Shown: in pieces, positions 7,468 to 13,908 of the stretch
How the letters are laid out: the number at the start of each line of letters is the position of its first letter
Position numbering within the stretch: the stretch's first letter is position 1
DNA from: Promethearchaeota archaeon
Lineage (GTDB): Archaea > Asgardarchaeota > Lokiarchaeia > Sigynarchaeales > SOKP01
DNA length: 15,052 nucleotides
Assembly (NCBI GenBank): GCA_019894875.1
Contig: JAGXNR010000069.1
Location: 1-15,052 of the forward strand
Direction: 5' to 3'
Translations under genes and position numbers: made by a program
Notes under the pieces: generated by a model
What the model was told of the DNA's origin: nothing
What the model saw: only the letters and a program-made list of their open reading frames with translations
Databases searched by the model: none

Positions 7468-8016
7468 TCATAAAATAAAAACTGCTGCGGATATTACAGT
7501 CAACCACTCCCCTTCTTCTCTAACTGTAGCGGATTCTGTAAAATTTTTTGTATCAACGATTTTTCCATCCAGTTTAAAGATTTCCTTTTTTTCATCATAA
7601 TTGGCTTCAGGATCAAAAGAAACTCCAAGAGTTGTTGCAAGCATTTCTGCTGCTAAGTCTTCGGCAATGTCTCCCGTTTTTTCAGGTTTAACACCAAATT
7701 CATGATATTCACTTAAATAACCATAAGTCCTTGTATCTGCAGGCTTTGCTACACCAATAGAGACAGAGATTAGACGGTTGTATTCATTACTACTGGCTCG
7801 ACTTAATACCATGTATACAATCTGACCTGGTCTTAATTGCGCGAGGCCATCTTCTTTCGGAATTTCTAAACAGAATGGGGGTAATATTGAACTAACTTTA
7901 ACAATATTATATATTGCTATATCTGCATTACGTAAGGCTTGCTCGAATGAACCTAGTTTAGATCTATGATATCCTTTACCAGTTACAAAAAATACCGACT
8001 TAGGAACAAACGACAT
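7468..8016 (-). CDS. pdaD: Pyruvoyl-dependent arginine decarboxylase
   Basis: PvlArgDC decarboxylates arginine to agmatine, the first step of archaeal polyamine synthesis. The 182-residue proenzyme contains the self-cleavage site VSSILPP. By analogy with the Methanocaldococcus enzyme, cleavage between S42 and S43 would yield the beta chain and an alpha chain whose N-terminal pyruvoyl group derives from S43. Further signatures are SIGVAKP (86-92) and YGYLSEYHEFG (98-108), where E103 corresponds to the catalytic glutamate. AAGGAT lies about 13 bases before the ATG, somewhat far for a ribosome site. It is divergent from the deoxyhypusine synthase family gene, whose normal donor (spermidine) derives from agmatine, so the two genes plausibly serve one pathway. 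Confidence 0.94.
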   Translation of the reverse strand: MSFVPKSVFFVTGKGYHRSKLGSFEQALRNADIAIYNIVKVSSILPPFCLEIPKEDGLAQLRPGQIVYMVLSRASSNEYNRLISVSIGVAKPADTRTYGYLSEYHEFGVKPEKTGDIAEDLAAEMLATTLGVSFDPEANYDEKKEIFKLDGKIVDTKNFTESATVREEGEWLTVISAAVFIL

Positions 8017-8277
8017 TTTATACAGACATCCTTTATATTGCTATAATTATCTAAGTTATTAGAAAGAATTACGACTTTTTAAAGTTAATGAAATCCACAA
8101 ATTATTTTAAAATTACACTATATTAGGTTTATTATTTCGACCCTAAATTTCATATTTAAAGCTTGAATCCTTACACATCCCTTATTTGCAGAAATTTTAG
8201 GACTTAATTGAAATTATGCGCTTTTAATAATTATATAGATTAAACTGAATGAAATTATAATCTAAAATAAGGAGATT
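8017..8277. other. Divergent intergenic region between arginine decarboxylase and the deoxyhypusine synthase family gene
   Basis: Together with the leader frames that follow it, this makes a 347-base stretch without a recognised gene. It is AT-rich. A TATA-like TTATATA at 8231-8237 on the plus strand could start a transcript near 8260 toward the deoxyhypusine synthase family gene. On the minus strand only an AAGGAT before the decarboxylase ATG is notable. No RNA gene or strong hairpin was seen. Confidence 0.4.
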
Positions 8278-8367
8278 ATGGATAAAATCCGTAAAAAGTA
8301 GCTTATGAAAAAAAATTTAAATAGGACTTACTTACTAAATATCAAAAACAACTACATTAAATTATGA
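8269..8367 (+). promoter_or_regulatory. Leader with two tiny reading frames upstream of the deoxyhypusine synthase family gene
   Basis: AAGGAG (8269-8274) precedes ATG 8278, which opens a 7-codon frame MDKIRKK ending in TAG at 8299-8301. A second ATG at 8305 opens a 20-codon frame rich in Lys and Asn (starting MKKNLNR) whose TGA at 8365-8367 overlaps the downstream ATG at 8364 as ATGA. The downstream gene has no Shine-Dalgarno of its own. This arrangement could couple or gate translation. The gap from GGAG to the first ATG is only three bases, which is short, and AT-rich sequence produces small frames by chance. Confidence 0.3.
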
Positions 8368-9356
8368 CAAATAACTATCAAAAAAACAAATATTTATCGA
8401 AAAAGGTCAAACCTTTTAACCCCAGAAATGTGAAAAATGTTGATGATTTATTATCTGCTTTAAAATATTGTGGATTCCAAGGAAGAAATTTAGGTAAGGC
8501 ATTAGATATCCTCGAGAAAATGGTAGTGGATGATGAATGTTTAACAGTATTAACACTAAGTGGGGCCATGGTTCCTGCTGGGATGGGTGAGCTAATATGT
8601 ATGTTAATGGAAAATAGTTTAATTGATGTATTAGTCACAACTGGAGCAAACATTATCCATGATTTAGTCGATGGAATTATGGATATAGGACATTATATTG
8701 GAAGTTCTGACGTAGATGATAATGAATTATTTAGATATCGAATCAATAGGATATACGACGTATACTTACCAGAAGAGAACTATCTAAAAACTGAGAAAGA
8801 GCTTTTACTAAAAATTAGAGACTTGTTTCCAGAGAAAAATGTTTCTATAACCCCCTCTAATTTATTAAAAAAGCTTGGAGAGAAGTTAAACTATCGATGT
8901 ATACTTTCCATCGCAGCGAAAAAGAATATTCCAATATTTGTGCCTGCGTTTTCTGATTCCGAATTTGCATTGGACCTTTATGTATATACTAAACAAGAAG
9001 GTTATAATTTTCAGTTCGATATCTTAAAAGAAATTGAAATATTTGGAGATTATATTAAAAATGCCAAAAAAACTGGCACATTGATTATTGGTGGAGGCGT
9101 ACCGAGAAATTGGGCTCAACAAATTTTTCCCTTACTTGATCAATTAGAAAAACTAGACTCCATCGGTTATGATTATTCTGTCAGAATTCATACCGCAACA
9201 GAATATGATGGGGGTCTTTCAGGTTGTACTATTTCAGAATCTAAATCATGGGGAAAATATTCATTAGATTCAACTTCTGTAAGTGTATGGTGTGATGCAA
9301 CAATAGCACTCCCAATTTTGATTACAGGATTATTACAACGGTTGAAGTTGGTTTAA
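8364..9356 (+). CDS. Deoxyhypusine synthase family protein
   Basis: Deoxyhypusine synthase moves an aminobutyl group from spermidine to one lysine of translation factor aIF5A, using NAD. The 330 residues contain LTLSGAMVPAGMGEL (63-77), VTTGANIIHDL (91-101), FVPAFSDSEFALDL (192-205), IIGGGVPRNW (241-250) and SWGKYS (295-300), where K298 corresponds to the human catalytic K329 and W296 to W327. E292, S286 and D282 also match human positions E323, S317 and D313. Two donor-site residues differ: human H288 aligns with N249 and D316 with L285. The GGLSG form recalls the DHS-like branch found in bacteria and some archaea. It may thus use another donor or acceptor; a symbol is withheld for this reason. 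No upstream in-frame start exists, since a TAA lies two codons before the ATG. Its 3' end converges on dapB with 30 bases between. Confidence 0.88.
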   Translation: MTNNYQKNKYLSKKVKPFNPRNVKNVDDLLSALKYCGFQGRNLGKALDILEKMVVDDECLTVLTLSGAMVPAGMGELICMLMENSLIDVLVTTGANIIHDLVDGIMDIGHYIGSSDVDDNELFRYRINRIYDVYLPEENYLKTEKELLLKIRDLFPEKNVSITPSNLLKKLGEKLNYRCILSIAAKKNIPIFVPAFSDSEFALDLYVYTKQEGYNFQFDILKEIEIFGDYIKNAKKTGTLIIGGGVPRNWAQQIFPLLDQLEKLDSIGYDYSVRIHTATEYDGGLSGCTISESKSWGKYSLDSTSVSVWCDATIALPILITGLLQRLKLV

Positions 9357-9386
9357 TAAAATTGAATTGAGTTACTTTTAGCTATT

Positions 9387-10208
9387 TTATAAACCAAGAA
9401 CATCCTGAGTTGTATAGATCTTATCATCTTTTGCAACCGCAATAAATTTAATAGCTAATATAGAGCCATCTGCAAAGCATACTCTGCTATGAGCTTGATG
9501 CTTGAATTCGATTCTCTCTCCGGGTCCAGCGTATAAAATAGTATGATCTCCTACGATATCACCGCCTCGAATTGAATGGATCCCAATCTCATTTTTTGCA
9601 CCAGCAAGTCGTTTACTAGGACCACGTTGTCTCCCAAATTTTGCTATCTTTTCAAAATCAGAGCCTATAGTCTCGCTTAATATTTGGCCTAATCTTAAAG
9701 CGGTTCCACTTGGAGCATCTACTTTTCTGTGGTGATGTGTTTCAATTACCTCAATATCCCAGTCTGACAAATAGGATGTTAAAGTGGAAGCCATCTTAAA
9801 TAATATATTTACTCCAGTTGCCATATTTGGAGAAATTACAGCAGGAACATGATTTTGTTTTATTTCTCTCTCGAATTTATCAAGAAACTCTTGAGACAGA
9901 GCCGTAGTCCCAATAACACATCTAATACCATTTTCAGCACATATCATACAGTTTTTTTCTGTAGCTGCAGCTACTGTAAAATCTACAGCTATATCTGGAT
10001 TTGTATCTTTAATAACTTCTCTTAGATTTTTTACATCAGTTATTTTTATTTTATTCGGATCACTTGTACCAACAACATTTGCTAAGTTTTCTCCTATATT
10101 TTTAGCGTCACAGGCTGCAACAACATCAATATCTTTATCTTCTAATGCTAATTTGCTAATTAATTTACCCATCGAACCGGTTGGTCCAAAAATTAGTAGT
10201 TTAATCAT
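9387..10208 (-). CDS. dapB: 4-hydroxy-tetrahydrodipicolinate reductase
   Basis: DapB reduces the DapA product with NAD(P)H in the diaminopimelate pathway. The 273 residues show the dinucleotide loop GPTGSMGK (8-15), VIGTTALS (98-105), SPNMATGVN (126-134), the substrate signature HHHRKVDAPSGTA (158-170) with its catalytic histidines and lysine, and SIRGGDIVGDH (212-222). The loop normally reads GxxGRMG; a serine replaces the arginine here, which in relatives relates to NADPH preference, so NADH use is possible. AGGGG about nine bases before the ATG supports the start. It lies 21 bases after dapA and is translated from the same message. Nothing is truncated. Confidence 0.96.
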   Translation of the reverse strand: MIKLLIFGPTGSMGKLISKLALEDKDIDVVAACDAKNIGENLANVVGTSDPNKIKITDVKNLREVIKDTNPDIAVDFTVAAATEKNCMICAENGIRCVIGTTALSQEFLDKFEREIKQNHVPAVISPNMATGVNILFKMASTLTSYLSDWDIEVIETHHHRKVDAPSGTALRLGQILSETIGSDFEKIAKFGRQRGPSKRLAGAKNEIGIHSIRGGDIVGDHTILYAGPGERIEFKHQAHSRVCFADGSILAIKFIAVAKDDKIYTTQDVLGL

Positions 10209-10229
10209 GATGAGCGCCCCTAAAGATTA

Positions 10230-11129
10230 TTATATTAAATCTAAGTTCTTAAGAACATTTTTAATTTGTTTTTGGTTCTCCTTTAAGGGTGGAGTCATAG
10301 GTAATCTCATTAGATTGTCCATTAAATTCATTACATCTGCGGCATATTTAACTGGTCCTGGGTTAGATTCAATAAACAACACTTTAAATAAATCATATAG
10401 CTGTAGATGCATCTCTCTGGCTTTTTCCCATTCATTGTTTAGCATACTACTCGTAAATTCTACAAGTTTAGAGGGGATTATATTCGAGGCAACGCTAATC
10501 ACTCCTTTACCACCTAGTGCCATAATATGATATGTCATTCCGTCATCCCCACTCAAAACAATAAAATCATCTGGGGTCGTTTTTATAATTTTAGTTATTT
10601 GGTCTATATCTCCGCTAGCACATTTTATTCCTACAATATTATCCTTGGCATATGCGAGTTTTGAAATCGTGTCAGGTTCTAAATTTCTTCCTGTACGACT
10701 TGGAACATTATATAAGATCATTGGTAAAGATACAGAGTCGGCTATTGCAGAGAAGTGATCAATTAAGGAATGTTGGACAGGTTTATTATAGTATGGTACT
10801 ACTACTAATATACCATCAGCCCCAACCTTTTCCGCATATTGAGCTAAAGAAATTGCTTCTTTAGTTGAATTACTTCCAGCTCCCGCCAGGACGAAAGGAT
10901 CTTTCCCACTCTTTTTTGCTTCATCAACAGTAATGTCCATTGCCTGATGATGCTCTTCATGTGACATGGTAGCACTTTCTCCTGTAGTACCCATAGTTAA
11001 GATTTGGCAACCATTATCTACTTGAAATCTTATAAATTCCCTATATTTCTCTTCATCCAAATTAAGATCTTCATTGAATGGGGTTATCATTGCGGTAATT
11101 ACATTTTTCAATTTATCTAATTTCGTCAT
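10230..11129 (-). CDS. dapA: 4-hydroxy-tetrahydrodipicolinate synthase
   Basis: DapA condenses pyruvate with aspartate semialdehyde, the committed step toward lysine. The 299-residue TIM barrel includes GTTGES (47-52), VVVPYYNKP (109-117), the catalytic tyrosine Y140 in LYNVPSRTG, and the Schiff-base lysine K169 in GIKCASGD. Neighbouring aldolase-family members share these features, but the direct linkage to dapB supports lysine synthesis as its role. AAAGGA stands about nine bases before the ATG. On the minus strand a TATA-like sequence (GGCTTATATAGG) lies around 11185-11197, giving a possible promoter for the dapA-dapB unit. No lysine riboswitch was recognised. Confidence 0.96.
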   Translation of the reverse strand: MTKLDKLKNVITAMITPFNEDLNLDEEKYREFIRFQVDNGCQILTMGTTGESATMSHEEHHQAMDITVDEAKKSGKDPFVLAGAGSNSTKEAISLAQYAEKVGADGILVVVPYYNKPVQHSLIDHFSAIADSVSLPMILYNVPSRTGRNLEPDTISKLAYAKDNIVGIKCASGDIDQITKIIKTTPDDFIVLSGDDGMTYHIMALGGKGVISVASNIIPSKLVEFTSSMLNNEWEKAREMHLQLYDLFKVLFIESNPGPVKYAADVMNLMDNLMRLPMTPPLKENQKQIKNVLKNLDLI

Positions 11130-11405
11130 TAAATTTTCCTTTATTTGTTTATACTCTAGATTAAAACTATAATTAGTAAGGTTCCTATATAAGCCTTATT
11201 AATATCTTTATACTATTATTATATTCAATCTTCAGTTGAAAACTAATTTTGAAATTTGTACTTACTTTCATATATAAAGAAAAAATAATTTCTTCACCCC
11301 ATTCAAACTGCTCTCTTATTATAATTGGTAGAGAGAAGTATATCCCAAAAAGTTAAATGATTTAAAGGTGACTAATTTATTGTCTATAATTAGGTTTGAT
11401 TTACA
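11130..11405. other. Divergent promoter region between dapA and the ADP-ribosylglycohydrolase
   Basis: The 276-base spacer holds TATA-like elements for both directions: minus strand near 11185-11197 for dapA, and plus strand CATATATAAAG near 11269-11279 for the hydrolase. A short inverted repeat, CTCTCT...AGAGAG, lies at about 11311-11336. No open reading frame of interest was seen. Confidence 0.35.
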
Positions 11406-12410
11406 ATGAAAGTAGAACTTTTAGATAAATTTAAAGGTAGCATGTTCGGGGTTGCTATTGGTGATACCTTAGGACATCCATTTGAGGGTATATTACGTAA
11501 AGATATACACTCTAATTTTGAGGATTTTAAAGAGTTCATAGATAAAAATAGAAAATTATTTGATACGTATACCGACGATACACAATTGACAATCCATACT
11601 GCAAATGCATTGATTCAAGGAAATGGGTTCAAAACAGATAATTTCATAAAAGAATATGTTCTGTGGTTAGAGGACCCACCTATTGGACCGGGGTATGGTT
11701 GTATTTCTTCTATTCGCAAATTAAAGTATAAAATCCCTTGGGAGCAAGCTAGTTCAAATTCTGGTGGAAATGGGACTGCAATGAGAATTGCACCAATCGG
11801 ATTGTTTTACTGTAAAGACCTTAATGAGTTAAAAACTTCCGCTATTAAATCAAGCATTATTACACATTCTCACCCTGCAGCTTCAGCTGGGGCAATCATT
11901 ATCGCAAGAGCAATAGCTTTTTTGATTGAAAAAAGTCCGGAAACTGGTTTTTCTATTGATAATTTTTTTGATGCTATTACATCTTCAATTTCCGGTTCCG
12001 GGGAAGGTATATGGGAAGAATTCATCAAAATTTTGGATAAATTAAAATCAAACTTGGATTTGCCCATTGAATCTGGTTTGATTAAATTCTCTCAAGCAGG
12101 TGTAAAGTCTCCTTATTTTATTGAGCAATATTTGGGTCAAGCTTTTGTTCACCCCTATACAATTAGCACGGTCATTTGTTCGATATTTATCTTTCTTAAA
12201 TCATTATCTTCTTTTCGGGAATGTATTTTTGAACTTGCAACCGCAGGAGGTGACAGCGATACTGTTGGAGCAATAGGGGGAAGTTTAGCAGGAGCTTATT
12301 TTGGATATAATAATATTCCAATTGAACTAGCTAAAATGGTTAAAAATTATAAGCAAATTCTAAAATTGAGTGAGGATCTTTATCTTAAATTTACTAAACG
12401 TTTTTCATAA
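11406..12410 (+). CDS. ADP-ribosylglycohydrolase family protein
   Basis: The 334-residue protein belongs to the DraG/ARH family, which removes ADP-ribose from modified proteins or related conjugates with a dinuclear magnesium site. The metal-binding signatures are all present: GVAIGDTLGHPFE (15-27), YTDDTQL (55-61), NSGGNGTAMRIAP (118-130), ITHSHPAASAG (152-162) and GGDSDTVGAIGGSLAGAYFG (281-300). Length is usual for the family. No Shine-Dalgarno is clear; AGGT about ten bases before the ATG may serve. No ADP-ribosyltransferase is in the window, so the substrate (arginine-linked, as for DraG, or other) is not indicated. The gene converges on the archaemetzincin with a 13-base gap. Confidence 0.93.
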   Translation: MKVELLDKFKGSMFGVAIGDTLGHPFEGILRKDIHSNFEDFKEFIDKNRKLFDTYTDDTQLTIHTANALIQGNGFKTDNFIKEYVLWLEDPPIGPGYGCISSIRKLKYKIPWEQASSNSGGNGTAMRIAPIGLFYCKDLNELKTSAIKSSIITHSHPAASAGAIIIARAIAFLIEKSPETGFSIDNFFDAITSSISGSGEGIWEEFIKILDKLKSNLDLPIESGLIKFSQAGVKSPYFIEQYLGQAFVHPYTISTVICSIFIFLKSLSSFRECIFELATAGGDSDTVGAIGGSLAGAYFGYNNIPIELAKMVKNYKQILKLSEDLYLKFTKRFS

Positions 12411-12423
12411 GCTAGATACTAAA

Positions 12424-12993
12424 TTAATTAAGAACTTGTCTCAACAAATTTAAGCAGGAATTACAAAAATCTGGTGGTTTTTTATCTGTATCTTTTAGAG
12501 CATGAGAAAATTGCATTACACACAGATTATTGCAATGAAGTAAACCAAAGGTATGACCAAGTTCGTGAATCGCTTCTTTTAATAGCCTATCTTCGACATT
12601 CTTTCTAGTTTCATGTTTCCTGTATAAACTGCTAGTCTTCTTATAAAAATTTTCTCTTAGGCGTGTTAAGGAAATTACAGCCACTCCAGATTTCATACTA
12701 GCTAAACCAAAAACAAAATTATGATTCTTTGAATAAATATCTTCATCAAGAATTCCAATTATTCGAAATACATCCTTGTCTATAAATTTCTTCTTTATAT
12801 TCTTTAGGATTTTTGAAGCATTATATTGCTCCTTAGAGATATCATATTCAAGGTTAGTCAAAGTTAGAATGTCCTCAAATATTTTAACTCTAATCTTAAA
12901 CTCATTTAATTCTCGCTCTAAATTATTCATCAAATTAATCAATAAGGATTGATCTAACTTGCCAATTTTTTGTAAATATATAATTTTCTCCAT
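12424..12993 (-). CDS. amzA: Archaemetzincin-family zinc metalloprotease
   Basis: The 189-residue protein carries the extended zinc motif HELGHTFGLLHC (143-154), the downstream CVM (158-160, the metzincin methionine) and CNSC (177-180). In this family the first zinc is held by three histidines with E144 as the base, and a second zinc by four cysteines (C154, C158, C177, C180). Spacing between the first two cysteines is three residues here, while the family pattern is usually four (HC-x4-C). The protein has no signal peptide, so a cytoplasmic location is likely. Substrates of the family are largely unknown. A TATA-like TTTATATA is seen about 50 bases upstream. No Shine-Dalgarno is clear before ATG 12993. 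Confidence 0.93.
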   Translation of the reverse strand: MEKIIYLQKIGKLDQSLLINLMNNLERELNEFKIRVKIFEDILTLTNLEYDISKEQYNASKILKNIKKKFIDKDVFRIIGILDEDIYSKNHNFVFGLASMKSGVAVISLTRLRENFYKKTSSLYRKHETRKNVEDRLLKEAIHELGHTFGLLHCNNLCVMQFSHALKDTDKKPPDFCNSCLNLLRQVLN

Positions 12994-13041
12994 ATCAATT
13001 ACATCATATATAATAAATTCTTCACATGAAAGATATAATTA

Positions 13042-13049
13042 GTATATAA
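13042..13049 (-). promoter_or_regulatory. TATA-like promoter for archaemetzincin
   Basis: On the minus strand TTTATATA lies about 50 bases before ATG 12993, a spacing that fits an archaeal promoter with a leader of about 25 bases. This is motif reading only. Confidence 0.4.
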
Positions 13050-13098
13050 AAGACAAATGGTGAACACGAATTCTTAAATAAATAACTTACTTCTAAAA

Positions 13099-13115
13099 TT
13101 AATCGTAACGATTAA
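13099..13115. repeat. Perfect 17-base palindrome (operator-like)
   Basis: TTAATCGT-A-ACGATTAA has perfect 8-bp arms around a single base, including the CGT/ACG pair that stands out in AT-rich DNA. It lies about 50 bases upstream of the archaemetzincin TATA-like element. Binding of a dimeric regulator is an inference. Confidence 0.5.
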
Positions 13116-13271
13116 GATTTTCCAGAAATATGGGTTCAAAATTTTGCTTTTCTCTCCCATATAATAATGAGTAATATCAATTTTTTAAAAAACTATATTA
13201 GTTTTATCATCTATCAGAACCTTTCCCTTTAGTAGATTTTTCTCAATAGAAAAATTAAAAATTGAAAAAAC

Positions 13272-13312
13272 ATTTTAGCTTTTATTGTTTCATTTATATG
13301 ATAAGCTAAAAT
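13272..13312. repeat. Inverted repeat with 10-bp arms upstream of tRNA-Pro
   Basis: ATTTTAGCTT (13272-13281) and AAGCTAAAAT (13303-13312) are exact reverse complements separated by 21 bases. The element ends 43 bases before the tRNA. It could form a hairpin or be two half-sites; no function is assigned. Confidence 0.5.
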
Positions 13313-13355
13313 TATTTCAAATTATTATATTATTAATTTATTGCCCCCTTTTAAT

Positions 13356-13429
13356 GGGAGGGTAGTCTAGCTTGGTATGATTCTTGGTTTGGGACCAAGG
13401 GGCCGAGGGTTCAAATCCCTCCCCTCCCA
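13356..13429 (+). tRNA. tRNA-Pro (anticodon UGG)
   Basis: A full cloverleaf can be drawn. The acceptor stem GGGAGGG pairs with CCCTCCC (13422-13428), A13429 is the discriminator base, the anticodon stem CTTGG/CCAAG (13383-13387/13395-13399) encloses loop TTTGGGA with anticodon TGG at 13390-13392, and the T stem GAGGG/CCCTC encloses TTCAAAT. The D arm is short-stemmed (GTC/GAT with one wobble pair). There is no intron and no encoded CCA; T-rich sequence follows at once and may end transcription. Confidence 0.97.
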
Positions 13430-13541
13430 TTTTAAATCTTTTAACAATTAGAAAAAAATTCATAATATTTAATTAAAACTTAGAATTCTATAATCATCTT
13501 TGCAAGAATAAACATAATCTAAACTACTCAAGACGATTTTT

Positions 13542-13820
13542 TTAATTACTGGCTAAATCTTCAATTTCTAGTGATTCTTCTTGATTAAAATAAATATCTG
13601 GAATTAAATCTTGAATGGTGGAAAATAATGACAAAATCATCGCAGGATTTTCAGAAGAAACAATATAATACCTAGTAATTTTACTCAATTTAGAAATTCT
13701 TATCTTATCTTTAAAAAATCGGAAAATCTGGTGAAGACTGTCATCAAAATCATTATCTTTTTGAATCCAAGCAACAATGCTTTTTTTCTTATTTTTCTTA
13801 ACTTTTAGTTTCAATATCAT
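13542..13820 (-). CDS. Small hypothetical protein downstream of the polyferredoxin
   Basis: I do not recognise this protein of about 92 residues. It opens with a very basic stretch (MILKLKVKKNKKK), then a mixed region with IVAWIQKDNDFDDSLHQI, a hydrophobic segment AMILSLFSTIQDLI that is too short and polar for a sure membrane helix, and an acidic C-terminus (EESLEIEDLASN). I chose ATG 13820; a GTG at 13829 would add three residues. No clear Shine-Dalgarno is present. It lies under 100 bases after the polyferredoxin on the same strand, so co-transcription is possible, although TATA-like TTTAAATAG occurs in the gap. A single-domain alpha/beta fold is suggested by the alternation of hydrophobic stretches, which is weak evidence. 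Confidence 0.55.
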   Translation of the reverse strand: MILKLKVKKNKKKSIVAWIQKDNDFDDSLHQIFRFFKDKIRISKLSKITRYYIVSSENPAMILSLFSTIQDLIPDIYFNQEESLEIEDLASN

Positions 13821-13908
13821 TTTAAACACTTTAAATGATGAATATATGTGAATTAACTCAATTTATATTAATTCTAACAGAATCTATTTAAACAAGGAGA
13901 ATTTTAAA

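Larger units (their letters stand above)
12994..13355. other. AT-rich non-coding stretch between archaemetzincin and tRNA-Pro
   Basis: No reading frame worth reporting is present in these 362 bases. The stretch contains the archaemetzincin TATA-like element (about 13042-13049, minus), a perfect 17-base palindrome (13099-13115), an inverted repeat with 10-bp arms (13272-13312), and a TATA-like sequence at about 13323-13333, placed about 27 bases before the tRNA. Confidence 0.5.

Noticed and set aside
8378..8653. Minus-strand 91-codon frame inside the deoxyhypusine synthase-like gene
   Set aside because: It lies opposite a well-supported gene and has no features of its own.
10153..10530. Plus-strand 125-codon frame over dapA/dapB
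   Set aside because: It is a shadow of the minus-strand dap genes; its composition follows from their reverse complement.
11311..11336. CTCTCT...AGAGAG hairpin upstream of the ADP-ribosylglycohydrolase, considered as a riboswitch or terminator
   Set aside because: Only six pairs form, no T run follows and no riboswitch core was recognised.
13480..13495. 16-base string acttagaattctataa also found on the minus strand near 2703-2718
   Set aside because: In such AT-rich DNA one match of this length over the window is close to chance, and the two sites share no context.
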